9,634 nt of DNA from positions 1 through 9,634 of the forward strand of contig DLGM01000197.1 in the NCBI GenBank assembly GCA_002482705.1, written 5' to 3'. The position numbers were made by a program, and so were the translations under genes. Of this stretch, positions 1 through 6,167 are shown piece by piece; the first letter of the stretch is position 1, and each line of letters opens with the position of its first letter. The notes under the pieces are model-generated. The model did no database searches. It was given only the letters and a program-made list of their open reading frames with translations, and was not told the DNA's origin. The stretch is from Cyanobacteria bacterium UBA7694 (lineage in GTDB: Bacteria > Cyanobacteriota > Sericytochromatia > UBA7694).

Positions 1-518
1 GTCACTGGGTGAACTTGGTGCAAAACATAAGCAGGGAAAAAAACCGCTGTCCCCTGGGCGCGGAGCGGCTCAGAAAAGGTTTCGGGGAAAAAGGTCAAGG
101 CCCCTCCCTGATAGGCTTCAGGAGGGCTCAAAAAGGTGATCACGCTGAGCTTGCGCCGCGAAAAATTGCCTGATCCCATGTCCGTATGCGGTTCGTAAAA
201 GCCTGAGTGGCGGTATTCTAAAACCTGTAATACTTCCAGATCCGTCAATTGCAGTTGAAAAGTCTGTTGGTTGACCTGCTGAATCAGTTTCCAGATGCGA
301 TTGATCAACCAATGGTTGGGGGGGGTGTCTTCAAGCGATTTGGTCAAGGTTTTGCGTTTTTGCGTATTGATCAGCGAAAGATTATCAGCAATCGTACTGA
401 TCATGGCATGTTGGGGCACACCCCGCATATGGACAATTTGCTCACACTCCTCGGGGGTGAAAGCATTGGGAAGGGCCACATAGCTCATCAGGTGGTTATT
501 ATAGCGGGGGGCCTGCAC
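1..518 (-). CDS. 2-oxoglutarate/Fe(II)-dependent oxygenase, PKHD/prolyl-4-hydroxylase superfamily (3' end missing)
   Basis: Translating the minus strand from a GTG at 518 gives 172 codons open to the window edge. The protein has the double-stranded beta-helix signature of 2OG-Fe(II) oxygenases: iron ligands H111 and D113 in YEPHTDMG, then FLSPPEAYQGGALTFFPE, which matches the FLSDPDDYxGGEL strand of PiuC/YbiX-type hydroxylases, then GTAVFFPAYVLHQVHPVT with the distal iron ligand, probably H167 (H170 is also present). Such enzymes couple 2-oxoglutarate decarboxylation to hydroxylation in the cytoplasm; the substrate here is unknown. The 2OG-binding Arg/Lys and C-terminus would lie beyond the edge. 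PiuC-like proteins are about 225 residues, so roughly 50 may be missing. GTG 518 is chosen over the in-frame ATG at 488 because it has AGGAG at 7 bases spacing and gives a natural N-terminus MQAPRYNNHLMSYVALPNAF. The family call is strong; the subfamily is less certain. Confidence 0.85.
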   Translation of the reverse strand, partial: MQAPRYNNHLMSYVALPNAFTPEECEQIVHMRGVPQHAMISTIADNLSLINTQKRKTLTKSLEDTPPNHWLINRIWKLIQQVNQQTFQLQLTDLEVLQVLEYRHSGFYEPHTDMGSGNFSRRKLSVITFLSPPEAYQGGALTFFPETFSEPLRAQGTAVFFPAYVLHQVHPV

Positions 519-525
519 AGAGTCG

Positions 526-530
526 CTCCT
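526..530 (-). promoter_or_regulatory. Shine-Dalgarno AGGAG deciding the GTG start of the oxygenase
   Basis: Minus-strand AGGAG lies 7 bases upstream of GTG 518. The in-frame ATG at 488 has no comparable site, so the GTG is preferred. Confidence 0.7.
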
Positions 531-554
531 GGGATGATGGGGGAAATCTCTTTT

Positions 555-584
555 AGTATACTGAGTATGGCGGCAAGCCACCAA
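555..584. promoter_or_regulatory. Probable overlapping divergent promoters
   Basis: The palindrome AGTATACT (555-562) supplies a TATACT -10 on both strands, between the leftward oxygenase gene and the rightward DUF962 operon. On the minus strand a TTGGTG (584-579) sits 18 bases upstream of TATACT and can serve as -35. On the plus strand TATACT is at 557-562, but I see no good -35. Shared -10 hexamers would make the two directions compete for polymerase. This is inference from motif placement. Confidence 0.4.
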
Positions 585-614
585 GGTTCCGCCCAGAAAC
601 GAGGAAACAGACCC

Positions 615-1019
615 ATGGCAAAAAAATACCAAACCTTTGCGGAATTTTGGCCTTTTTATGTATCTGAGCATGCGGATCCCTTCAATCGCAAGCTGCACTT
701 TGTCGGTACCTCTCTGGCCTTGGGTAGCCTGGCCGGGTTTGTCCTGACACGCAATCCCCGTTACCTGGCCGCAGCTCCCGTAGCTGGTTATTTATTTGCC
801 TGGATTGGCCATTTTGGCGTCGAAAAAAATCGCCCAGCAACCTTTACCTATCCCCTTGAATCGCTGCGTGCTGATTTTAAAATGTTTGCCCTGATGGCCC
901 AAGGTAAAATGGATGCGGAAATTGAGCGTTTGCAGCTACAACTGACGCCTGAAGTGTTTGTTGAGAGTGCGGACGAGGCGATGCAGCCGATCATTGATGT
1001 GGAGGCCGAAAGTGTCTGA
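615..1019 (+). CDS. DUF962 / Mpo1-like membrane protein
   Basis: This 134-residue protein is a short bacterial member of the DUF962 (YGL010w/Mpo1-like) family. The signature is complete: FAEFWPFYVSEHADPFNRKLHFVGTSLAL near the N-terminus (H19, H28) and APVAGYLFAWIGHFGVEKNRPATF in the middle (H66). Two hydrophobic segments, about residues 30-45 and 50-67, suggest an integral membrane protein. Yeast Mpo1 is an Fe(II)-dependent dioxygenase in alpha-oxidation of 2-hydroxy fatty acids; whether short bacterial members do this is not known to me. The conserved histidines are the candidate metal ligands. The acidic tail after residue 100 is not part of the family core. ATG 615 is preceded by GAGG (601-604) and matches family N-termini; the frame stays open further upstream, but that part is antisense to the oxygenase gene. 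It is the first gene of an operon with the S4 protein and fbp. Confidence 0.85.
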   Translation: MAKKYQTFAEFWPFYVSEHADPFNRKLHFVGTSLALGSLAGFVLTRNPRYLAAAPVAGYLFAWIGHFGVEKNRPATFTYPLESLRADFKMFALMAQGKMDAEIERLQLQLTPEVFVESADEAMQPIIDVEAESV

Positions 1020-1245
1020 AACCCTAACGTGTGCTATTGCAACCGAATATATTGAGCTGGCCCAGTTGCTGAAGTTTGCCAATCTCTGCCAAACAGGCGG
1101 TGAGGCCAAATATGCCATTCAAAATGGCGAGGTTTTGCAAAACGGTGAGGTGGAAACCCGTCGCAGCCGCAAAATCCGCCCTGGGGATGTTGTTGAATAT
1201 GCCGGTGTGACGATTCATATTCAAGCCCAAGACCCAAGCCATTAA
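1012..1245 (+). CDS. YbcJ-like S4-domain RNA-binding protein
   Basis: This 77-residue protein is a single S4 RNA-binding domain, closely resembling E. coli YbcJ in length and order: YIELAQLLKFANLCQTGGEA, then KYAIQNGEVLQNGEVETRRSRKI, then the short strands RPGDVVEY and VTIHI. The basic stretch VETRRSRKI is the expected RNA-contacting surface. Members of this family are thought to act in RNA or ribosome metabolism; no precise substrate can be read here. The chosen GTG at 1012 overlaps the last 8 bases of the upstream gene and has a strong GGAGG (1001-1005) at 6 bases spacing. An in-frame ATG at 958 would add 18 basic residues lying wholly inside the upstream gene and has no family match, so it is rejected. 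The overlap suggests translational coupling. The stop is 18 bases before fbp. Confidence 0.85.
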   Translation: MSETLTCAIATEYIELAQLLKFANLCQTGGEAKYAIQNGEVLQNGEVETRRSRKIRPGDVVEYAGVTIHIQAQDPSH

Positions 1246-1263
1246 GCAAGACGGAGTATCTTC

Positions 1264-2181
1264 ATGGACCACAATTCAGTTTTATTGCGGAAATTTTTGT
1301 ATGATCAGGGCATTGACCCCGATTTGCGCCGTTTGATTCATACCATTTCGGTAGCGGGCAAATATATCTCGGCGCTGCTGAAGGCCGCCAACCGTAAAGT
1401 CTCGGGCACCCAAAACAGCTCTGCTGAGGAACAACTGGAAGTGGACAAACAGTCCGACCTGATTCTCAAAGACATGATTACGGCTCTGGATTATGTCAGT
1501 GAATATGCCTCAGAAGAGCAGGAAAAGGCCATTCGTACCAGCCATCCGCAGCCCAAGTTTTCTGTTTCCGTAGACCCGCTCGATGGCTCTTCTCTGATTG
1601 ACGTGAACTTGGCCGTCGGAACGATTGTGGGCATTCACCGCTGTGAAAACCTGATTGACTCTGGACGTCACCTCTTGGGGGCTCTGTATATTTTGTATGG
1701 CCCCCTGACAACTTTGGTTTATACCACGGGCAATGGGGTACATGAGTTTGTTTTAAACCCCGAAGGGGAGTTTATCCTGACCAAGGCCTACATTAAAATG
1801 AAAGACAAAGGTTCTATTTACAGCCCAGGGGGCCTTCGCAGCGAATGGATTGATGCCCACCGCGAATACATTGATGATTTGGTACAGACCGACTATAAGC
1901 TGCGTTATAGCGGCGGTTTAGTCCCTGACTTTAACCAAATCCTGATGAAAGGGGGCGGGCTGTTCAGTTATCCAGCCCTCAAGGCCAAGCCAGAGGGCAA
2001 GTTACGCCTGTTGTTTGAACTGTACCCCTTGGCCTTTTTGTGTGAACAAGCCGGGGGCAAAGCCACGGATGGCACGCGCAATATTCTCGACATTGAACTG
2101 ACCAAGCTTCATCAACGGTCTCCGATTTATATCGGCAGTAAAACCGAGGTGGAGCTTGCTATCAAACATCTCTCTCCTTAA
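1264..2181 (+). CDS. fbp: Class I fructose-1,6-bisphosphatase
   Basis: This 305-residue enzyme hydrolyses fructose 1,6-bisphosphate to fructose 6-phosphate, the committed step of gluconeogenesis (and of the Calvin cycle where present), in the cytoplasm. Class I signatures are intact: the glutamates of YASEEQ, the metal and phosphate site DPLDGSSLIDVN (D104, D107), YSGGLVPDFNQIL, the substrate and metal segment LRLLFELYPLAFLCEQAGGKATDG (E252 being the metal-site glutamate), and the C-terminal RSPIYIGS. The length is slightly below the usual 330 or so, mostly at the N-terminus, where the AMP-binding arm of allosteric enzymes lies; regulation may therefore differ. ATG 1264 has CGGAG at 7 bases spacing. 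It is the last gene of the DUF962-S4-fbp operon, followed 23 bases later by a strong terminator. Confidence 0.95.
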   Translation: MDHNSVLLRKFLYDQGIDPDLRRLIHTISVAGKYISALLKAANRKVSGTQNSSAEEQLEVDKQSDLILKDMITALDYVSEYASEEQEKAIRTSHPQPKFSVSVDPLDGSSLIDVNLAVGTIVGIHRCENLIDSGRHLLGALYILYGPLTTLVYTTGNGVHEFVLNPEGEFILTKAYIKMKDKGSIYSPGGLRSEWIDAHREYIDDLVQTDYKLRYSGGLVPDFNQILMKGGGLFSYPALKAKPEGKLRLLFELYPLAFLCEQAGGKATDGTRNILDIELTKLHQRSPIYIGSKTEVELAIKHLSP

Positions 2182-2204
2182 CTGGGGGTGATCGCGTTTT
2201 GGAT

Positions 2205-2238
2205 CCGGGCATCTGTTGAAGATGCCCGGTTGTTTTTT
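2205..2238 (+). terminator. Intrinsic terminator of the DUF962-S4-fbp operon
   Basis: A perfect 9-bp stem CCGGGCATC/GATGCCCGG (2205-2213, 2221-2229) with a 7-base loop is followed by TTGTTTTTT. It begins 23 bases after the fbp stop, so the MATE gene must be transcribed from its own promoter or by read-through. Confidence 0.9.
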
Positions 2239-2317
2239 GCATCGGGTATTCTGCTCCCCGTTGTGTCTCGGCCTATGTCACAATGGGATCTCGCTGCAAA
2301 TCTACCTAGAAAAGTTA

Positions 2318-3685
2318 ATGCACATGTCTTTGTTTCGTGAAGTTAAAACGGCCTTAAAATTGGCCATTCCGATGGCTGCGACCCAGTTGGCCCAGATTGC
2401 GTTGGGGGTGACCGATACGCTGATGTGTGGTCGTTTAGGCGGTCATGCCCTGGCTGCAGTGGGTTTAGGTACTTCGGCCTTTGCCATGTTGTGGCTACCG
2501 GTCATGGGCATTATCCAGGCCATTGGGCCGTTGGTGGCCCAGGCGCATGGTGCGGGAGACCGTGAAGCTATCCGTCGTTATGTGCACCATGGTTTGGCCT
2601 TGGCTTTTATGTTAGGGCTTGTGGGAGTGTTCTTATTGGGTTTTGCGGCACCCATTTTGAGCTTGCTGAATCAACCCCCAGAGCTGATTGACCTGGCCGA
2701 ATCGTACATTTTAGCTGTGCGCTGGGGCCTGATTCCAGCTTTGATGGCGACCGTCTTGCGCGGATTTTTAGACAGTTTGTCTCGGCCTCGGCCAGGCTTA
2801 ATCATTGCTCTATTTGGTATTGTGATTAATGTTGTGGCCAACTGGGGGCTGATGTTTGGCCATTGGGGATTACCCGCTTTGGGTGTTGCCGGTACCGGTT
2901 GGGCCAGCTCCAGCGTGAACATCTTTACCTTTTTGACGTTACTTCTTTATACCTGGTGGGAGCCTGAGCTGCGTCCTTATCACATTTGGAAAGGCCCCTT
3001 TGTATTGCTTGCTTCGGCCTGGAGTGAGTTTTTACGGGTGGGTTTACCTATGGCTGGGGGCATTATGGCCGAAGTTTGGCTTTTCACAGGTATGGCTTTT
3101 TTAATGGGCCAGTTCGGTGCTTCGGCGGTGGCTGCCCACCAAGTCAGCCTCAATGTGGCGTCCACAACATTTATGGTCGCTTTGGGGATTGCCAATGCTT
3201 CCACCGTGCGCGTCGGTCAGGCGATGGGCCGGGGTGAGCCCCTTGCCGCCCGTTTAGCCGGTCGTGTTGGCATGGGTTTGGGGGTGACGGTGATGGGAAG
3301 CATGGGGCTTGTTCTGTGGTTTGCCCCTACAACGATCCTTGGCCTCTATCTCGATTTGCAGGATCCGGCCAATGCCCCTGTGATTGCCTTGGGCTCACAA
3401 TTTTTGAAATTGGCTGCTTTATTCCAACTTTTTGATGCTTTGCAAGTTACTTCTCAAGGGGCTTTGCGTGGCTTAAAAGACACCCGTACCCCGATGTTGA
3501 TTGGGTTTGCCTGTTATTGGGGCGTAGGTTTAGGCAGTGCCGTATTGCTGGCCTTTGGATTAGGTTGGCGTGAAACGGGCTTGTGGTGTGGTTTAATCTT
3601 AGGCTTAATGGCTGCAGCCATTGCTTTAAACACGCGTTTTCACTGGCATTTTCGCAAACATCGGATCTTGTTAGAGCAAGCCTAA
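2318..3685 (+). CDS. MATE-family multidrug/toxin efflux transporter
   Basis: This is a NorM-like multi-antimicrobial extrusion protein of about 455 residues, the usual family length, and would span the inner membrane with about 12 segments. Family features visible in order: LKLAIPMAATQLAQIALGVTDTLMCGRLGGHALAAVGLG (TM1-TM2), QAIGPLVAQAHGAGD, AILRGF-type VLRGFLDSLSRPRP between halves, and in the second half LRVGLPMAGGIMAEVWLFTGMAFLMGQFG, AAHQVSLNVASTTFMVALGIANASTVRVGQAMGRG, and QVTSQGALRGLKDTRTPM. MATE proteins export cationic compounds by Na+ or H+ antiport; the substrate cannot be told. The frame is open from a TTG at 2216, but that start lies inside the fbp terminator, so ATG 2318 (or ATG 2324, MSLFREV) is preferred. 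Neither has a clear Shine-Dalgarno site, so the exact start is uncertain. The gene stands alone between terminators. Confidence 0.93.
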   Translation: MHMSLFREVKTALKLAIPMAATQLAQIALGVTDTLMCGRLGGHALAAVGLGTSAFAMLWLPVMGIIQAIGPLVAQAHGAGDREAIRRYVHHGLALAFMLGLVGVFLLGFAAPILSLLNQPPELIDLAESYILAVRWGLIPALMATVLRGFLDSLSRPRPGLIIALFGIVINVVANWGLMFGHWGLPALGVAGTGWASSSVNIFTFLTLLLYTWWEPELRPYHIWKGPFVLLASAWSEFLRVGLPMAGGIMAEVWLFTGMAFLMGQFGASAVAAHQVSLNVASTTFMVALGIANASTVRVGQAMGRGEPLAARLAGRVGMGLGVTVMGSMGLVLWFAPTTILGLYLDLQDPANAPVIALGSQFLKLAALFQLFDALQVTSQGALRGLKDTRTPMLIGFACYWGVGLGSAVLLAFGLGWRETGLWCGLILGLMAAAIALNTRFHWHFRKHRILLEQA

Positions 3686-3697
3686 ACGGGTACATCG

Positions 3698-3736
3698 AAA
3701 AACCAGGCTTCCCTTTAACTTAAGGATCGGAGCCTG
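3698..3736 (-). terminator. Likely intrinsic terminator of the XRE-lipoprotein operon
   Basis: On the minus strand CAGGCT (3736-3731) pairs with AGCCTG (3709-3704), extended by two more G-C pairs past a bulge and possibly an inner CCTT/AAGG hairpin. It is followed by G and then five Ts (3702-3698). It lies about 50 bases after the lipoprotein stop. On the plus strand, after the MATE gene, the same hairpin has no T-run, so any effect there would be weak. Confidence 0.5.
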
Positions 3737-3785
3737 TAAGGGATGTATGTAGCTGCAATACGCCCCAACAGGCCCCCGATTGGGT

Positions 3786-4577
3786 TTAGTTATTCTCGTT
3801 TTTAACCAGCCGGTTACGGGTTAACACTTCGACGTCCAGATCTTCTGGGCGCGTTGTGTTTGCTACCAGTGCTACCCGCAATTCGGCGGTATAGTCGGGC
3901 AACACTTCAAGCTGTTGCCAAGACACTTGCAACGGCGGGAAATTGCCTTCGGCAAAGACGGAGATGCTGTAGCGACCCGGTAGTACAGTGGTTGCAAAAG
4001 TGACGCTCGAAGCGCTGGGCAGCACCGTGGCGGTGGCATAGAGCAGATTTTCGTAGACCAGTTCAACGCGCAGGCGTTCGACTTGGGTACGCACCTGTTG
4101 GGTGCTGAAGCTCTGAATATTTGGACGTACCAAGAGGTCAGAGAAGTTGATGCTAAAGCGCAGGTTTTCAAAGCCCTTAGAACCGGGGCCAAAGCGGGTT
4201 TTTAACTCTTCCAGGCCTTTTGAGCCAGGCCCAAATAGCTGTTTGAGATTTTCAAGGCCCTTAGAGCCAGGGCCAAAGCGCTGTTCAAGCCCTTTTGACC
4301 CAGGGCCAAACTCTAGGCGGTAAAAAGGGGCGTTGACATTGGTGCTGAATAGCGCAGCCAGAGCACGGTCCTGATCTTCGGGGAAGACAGGCATGGGTGA
4401 GGCCGTAGGGGTGGGTGTGGGCTCTGGAGTCGGGGCTACAGTGGGTTCAATGGTCGGCGCAATGATGGGGGTTTCTTCTGGCGCCGGGGTCGGCACTGGC
4501 GGCTGTTGCACTCCTTGTGGGCAAGCAGTCAGGGAGAGGCTGAGAGTTAATAACAGGGCCAGGCGGACTGATTTCAC
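3786..4577 (-). CDS. Lipoprotein with four FGPGSKG repeats
   Basis: I do not recognise a named family for this 263-residue protein. The N-terminus is a clear lipoprotein signal peptide: a basic start MKSVR, a Leu-rich core, and lipobox LTAC with C19. Residues 20-66 are a Pro/Thr/Glu-rich linker. Residues 90-137 hold four copies of FGPGSKG(L/F)E starting at 90, 101, 115 and 129, joined by short charged helical spacers such as NLKQL and ELKTR. The rest (about 140-263) alternates beta-type stretches such as VELVYENLLYATATVLP, TTVLPGRYSISVFAEG and TAELRVALVANT, consistent with a beta-sandwich. It is probably anchored in a membrane and exposed to periplasm or surface. GTG 4577 overlaps the upstream regulator's TGA (GTGA) and has AAGGAG 8 bases upstream, so the two genes are translationally coupled. 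That tie suggests a job linked to the regulator. Confidence 0.85.
   Translation of the reverse strand: MKSVRLALLLTLSLSLTACPQGVQQPPVPTPAPEETPIIAPTIEPTVAPTPEPTPTPTASPMPVFPEDQDRALAALFSTNVNAPFYRLEFGPGSKGLEQRFGPGSKGLENLKQLFGPGSKGLEELKTRFGPGSKGFENLRFSINFSDLLVRPNIQSFSTQQVRTQVERLRVELVYENLLYATATVLPSASSVTFATTVLPGRYSISVFAEGNFPPLQVSWQQLEVLPDYTAELRVALVANTTRPEDLDVEVLTRNRLVKNENN
4167..4310 (-). repeat. Four in-frame FGPGSKG(L/F)E coding repeats
   Basis: The motif repeats at protein spacings of 11, 14 and 14 residues. FGPGSKG is invariant in all four; the eighth residue is L, L, L, F and the ninth is always E. Synonymous codon differences between copies (for example GGC or GGG for Gly, TCA, TCT or TCC for Ser by reading) indicate selection on the peptide rather than a fresh DNA duplication. 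Confidence 0.9.
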
Positions 4578-5929
4578 GGTTCGTACTCCTTGTTAAGCAG
4601 GGCTTCGAGGGTGGGGGCACGTTCGGCCCACAGGCTTTTGAGTTCGCGATTGCGCTCGCTGCGAATCATACTTTTAACGGCTTCTGGTTCGTACTCCAAG
4701 GCCAGTTCAAGATCAGCCAAGGCTGCATCTAGCCAGATGGGATTGTGATCGGCTTCAAAACGCATAATGTGGAACCCGGCTTTCATAAAGCAGGTCAACC
4801 AGTTGCGATCGAGCAAGAGATTGGTGTTGAGTAAGGCTTCAGCCAAGGCAAACTGCTGTAATTTGGCATAGGTATAGGCGTGAAAATAAGCCGCTTCCTT
4901 GAGGGGTTTTTCCGGCAATTGGGCCGTGTGGGCCTGGGCCAGAATTTGTTGGTAAAGCTGGCTAGAAGCTGTAAACAGTTCATATGACCACGCTTTTAAA
5001 GCGGGATGATCGGCTGCAACGGGGGGCTTGAGTTGCCGTTGCTGGAGCTGTTGATGGAGCTGGGGATGTTCCTGAGCTTTGGGCTTGAGCTTGAGCTGTT
5101 CTCTTTGACACTGTTGTAGGGCATCAGCGGCATGATATAAGCAGCGCGCCAATTCGTCGTGGGTGAAGAGTTTATCTGGCGTAAGCGCTAAGGCTTGGCG
5201 TAGAAAGCTTTCCGCGCGCAGATAATATTCGAGTTCGAGCAGGGGATCGCTGTTTTGAGCTCTGAGCCCCTGGTGGAAATAGACAATGCCTAGGTTGGTG
5301 AACAGGTAACTGCGCATAGGGGCATCGTCGCTAGGACAGTTACTCAAAGCCAGTTCAAAGGCTTGGGCTGCAAAGGGGTAATTGCCCGTGAGCCCGGCAA
5401 TGTAAGCGGTACGCGCTTGCATTTCGACAAAATCGCCTGAAAAGGGGGCTGTGTCTTGCAGCAGGTCGAGGGCCTCTTGGGTGCGTTCTTCAAGCACTAA
5501 GGCGCGTACCAAATCTTGGAAACTTTCTCGGGTGGGGTTTTGGGTATAAGTGGTGCGTAAAATATCCAGCCGTGTTTGCTGCAAAGACTCTTTGATATTG
5601 CTGCGAACGGCAAATTCAAAGTCGCTGGGCACCCGTTTATAGATCAGCAGCAGCTCCCCTTTTTCTGGGGGGGTGAGTTGCAAAACTTGCGCCATAATGT
5701 CGAGCAAATAGATGCTGGGGCTTTTGACGCCTTTTTCAATCAGCGAGATATAAGACTCGCTGCAAGTGAGCTCAGGGTCTAGTTTTTGCAAAGCTTGAAT
5801 AAATACCTTCTGGGTTTTAAACCCCTGGGCTTTGCGTTTGGCTTTAAGAAAGGATCCTGCTTGTGCGTATTCTGTCATATCATTTACTTTTTGGTAAACG
5901 TTATTATAACTTATTTTCGGGGATTGCAT
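4574..5929 (-). CDS. XRE-family HTH regulator with TPR-like C-terminal region
   Basis: This 451-residue cytoplasmic protein has an N-terminal Xre/Cro-type helix-turn-helix, residues 26-97: GSFLKAKRKAQGFKTQ, then the turn and recognition helix SESYISLIEKGVKSPS (57-72) and the closing helix LDIMAQVLQLTPPEKGELLLIY. From about residue 125 the protein is helical with TPR-like pairs (ALVLEERTQEALDLLQD, LTGNYPFAAQAFELALSNCP, YLRAESFLRQALALTPD), interrupted by a Gln/Lys-rich linker (about 274-310). HTH plus C-terminal TPR is the architecture of RRNPP peptide-sensing regulators such as PlcR, but no specific orthology is claimed. ATG 5929 has GGAGGG at 5 bases spacing; the alternative ATG 5878 (MTEYAQ) has no Shine-Dalgarno site. 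The downstream lipoprotein overlaps by GTGA. Palindromes at 5883, 6016 and 6040 around its start suggest that it regulates itself and the divergent VWA gene. Confidence 0.87.
   Translation of the reverse strand: MQSPKISYNNVYQKVNDMTEYAQAGSFLKAKRKAQGFKTQKVFIQALQKLDPELTCSESYISLIEKGVKSPSIYLLDIMAQVLQLTPPEKGELLLIYKRVPSDFEFAVRSNIKESLQQTRLDILRTTYTQNPTRESFQDLVRALVLEERTQEALDLLQDTAPFSGDFVEMQARTAYIAGLTGNYPFAAQAFELALSNCPSDDAPMRSYLFTNLGIVYFHQGLRAQNSDPLLELEYYLRAESFLRQALALTPDKLFTHDELARCLYHAADALQQCQREQLKLKPKAQEHPQLHQQLQQRQLKPPVAADHPALKAWSYELFTASSQLYQQILAQAHTAQLPEKPLKEAAYFHAYTYAKLQQFALAEALLNTNLLLDRNWLTCFMKAGFHIMRFEADHNPIWLDAALADLELALEYEPEAVKSMIRSERNRELKSLWAERAPTLEALLNKEYEP
5883..5898. promoter_or_regulatory. 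Operator-like palindrome, copy 1 (inside the XRE gene)
   Basis: TTTACTTTTTGGTAAA matches TTTAC-N6-GTAAA. It lies in codons 11-16 of the XRE gene if translation starts at 5929, or just upstream if it starts at 5878. A protein bound here could act as a roadblock to its own transcription. Confidence 0.55.
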
Positions 5930-6001
5930 ACAGTCCCTCCCCTCCTTGTAATAAAAATCGATGAGAATCTAGAAAGATCGGAATCAGTCTCTTCTAGCAA
6001 C

Positions 6002-6031
6002 AGCATATCAGTGTGTTTACAATATTGTAAA
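6002..6031 (-). promoter_or_regulatory. Predicted promoter of the XRE-lipoprotein operon
   Basis: On the minus strand, -35 TTTACA (6031-6026) and -10 TATGCT (6007-6002) are 18 bases apart. The -35 is one arm of the palindrome at 6016-6031. Transcription would start near 5995, giving a leader of about 65 bases. Confidence 0.55.
6016..6031. promoter_or_regulatory. Operator-like palindrome, copy 2
   Basis: TTTACAATATTGTAAA is a perfect 16-bp palindrome of the form TTTAC-N6-GTAAA. It covers the -35 of the leftward XRE promoter and starts 24 bp from copy 3. Confidence 0.75.
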
Positions 6032-6036
6032 TACTA

Positions 6037-6058
6037 ATATTTACAAATTAGTAAATAT
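6037..6058. promoter_or_regulatory. Operator-like palindrome, copy 3
   Basis: ATATTTAC-AAATTA-GTAAATAT has perfect 8-bp arms around the core TTTAC-N6-GTAAA (6040-6055). It covers the -35 of the rightward VWA promoter. The right arm of copy 2 and the left arm of this copy form a further inverted repeat, GTAAATA-CTAA-TATTTAC (6027-6044). Confidence 0.75.
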
Positions 6059-6068
6059 ATGCTATGGT
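6040..6068 (+). promoter_or_regulatory. Predicted promoter of the first VWA gene
   Basis: The -35 TTTACA (6040-6045), inside palindrome copy 3, is 17 bases from -10 TATGGT (6063-6068). Transcription would start near 6075, leaving a leader of about 105 bases. A lone GTAAA half-site (6067-6071) overlaps the -10. Confidence 0.5.
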
Positions 6069-6072
6069 AAAT

Positions 6073-6167
6073 CTTATCACCGCTGTCCTGAACAAATACA
6101 AGGTTATTTGGCTCCCACTCTTTTCGCCTTTACAATAGACAGATTGACAGTGGTAACGACTGATAAG
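6073..6167 (+). promoter_or_regulatory. Possible structured leader hiding the ribosome binding site
   Basis: CTTATCA (6073-6079) can pair with TGATAAG (6161-6167), and CCGCTGTC (6080-6087) with GACAGTGG (6146-6153) with one G-U pair. This gives 15 base pairs with a 7-base bulge. A smaller hairpin CAAATA/TATTTG (6093-6110) sits in the loop. The right arm shares AAG with the Shine-Dalgarno AAGGTGG (6165-6171). It matches no riboswitch class that I recognise. Confidence 0.35.

Noticed and set aside
249..614. Plus-strand in-frame extension upstream of the DUF962 start
   Set aside because: It is antisense to the oxygenase gene, whose motifs are clear, and the extension has no family match. Family N-termini and a Shine-Dalgarno site support 615.
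2216..2317. Upstream TTG/ATG starts for the MATE transporter
   Set aside because: They lie inside the fbp terminator hairpin and add about 34 non-homologous, Cys-rich residues.
4393..4596. Plus-strand Gly/Val-rich reading frame
   Set aside because: It is the complement of the Pro/Thr-rich linker codons of the lipoprotein. The low-complexity composition explains the open frame.
6016..6058. BlaI/CopY-type operator (TACA-N2-TGTA) or CRISPR-like repeat
   Set aside because: The spacing is N6 between TTTAC and GTAAA at all sites, and no BlaI-like gene is present. There are too few copies with no regular spacers for CRISPR.
6144..6149. Perfect TTGACA as an alternative -35 for the first VWA gene
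   Set aside because: A -10 at normal spacing would fall on the Shine-Dalgarno site (GGTGGT), leaving almost no leader and no TATAAT-like hexamer.
6129..6157. Fifth operator copy at TTTACAATAGAC...GGTAAC
   Set aside because: The half-sites are not 6 bases apart and the right one is degenerate.
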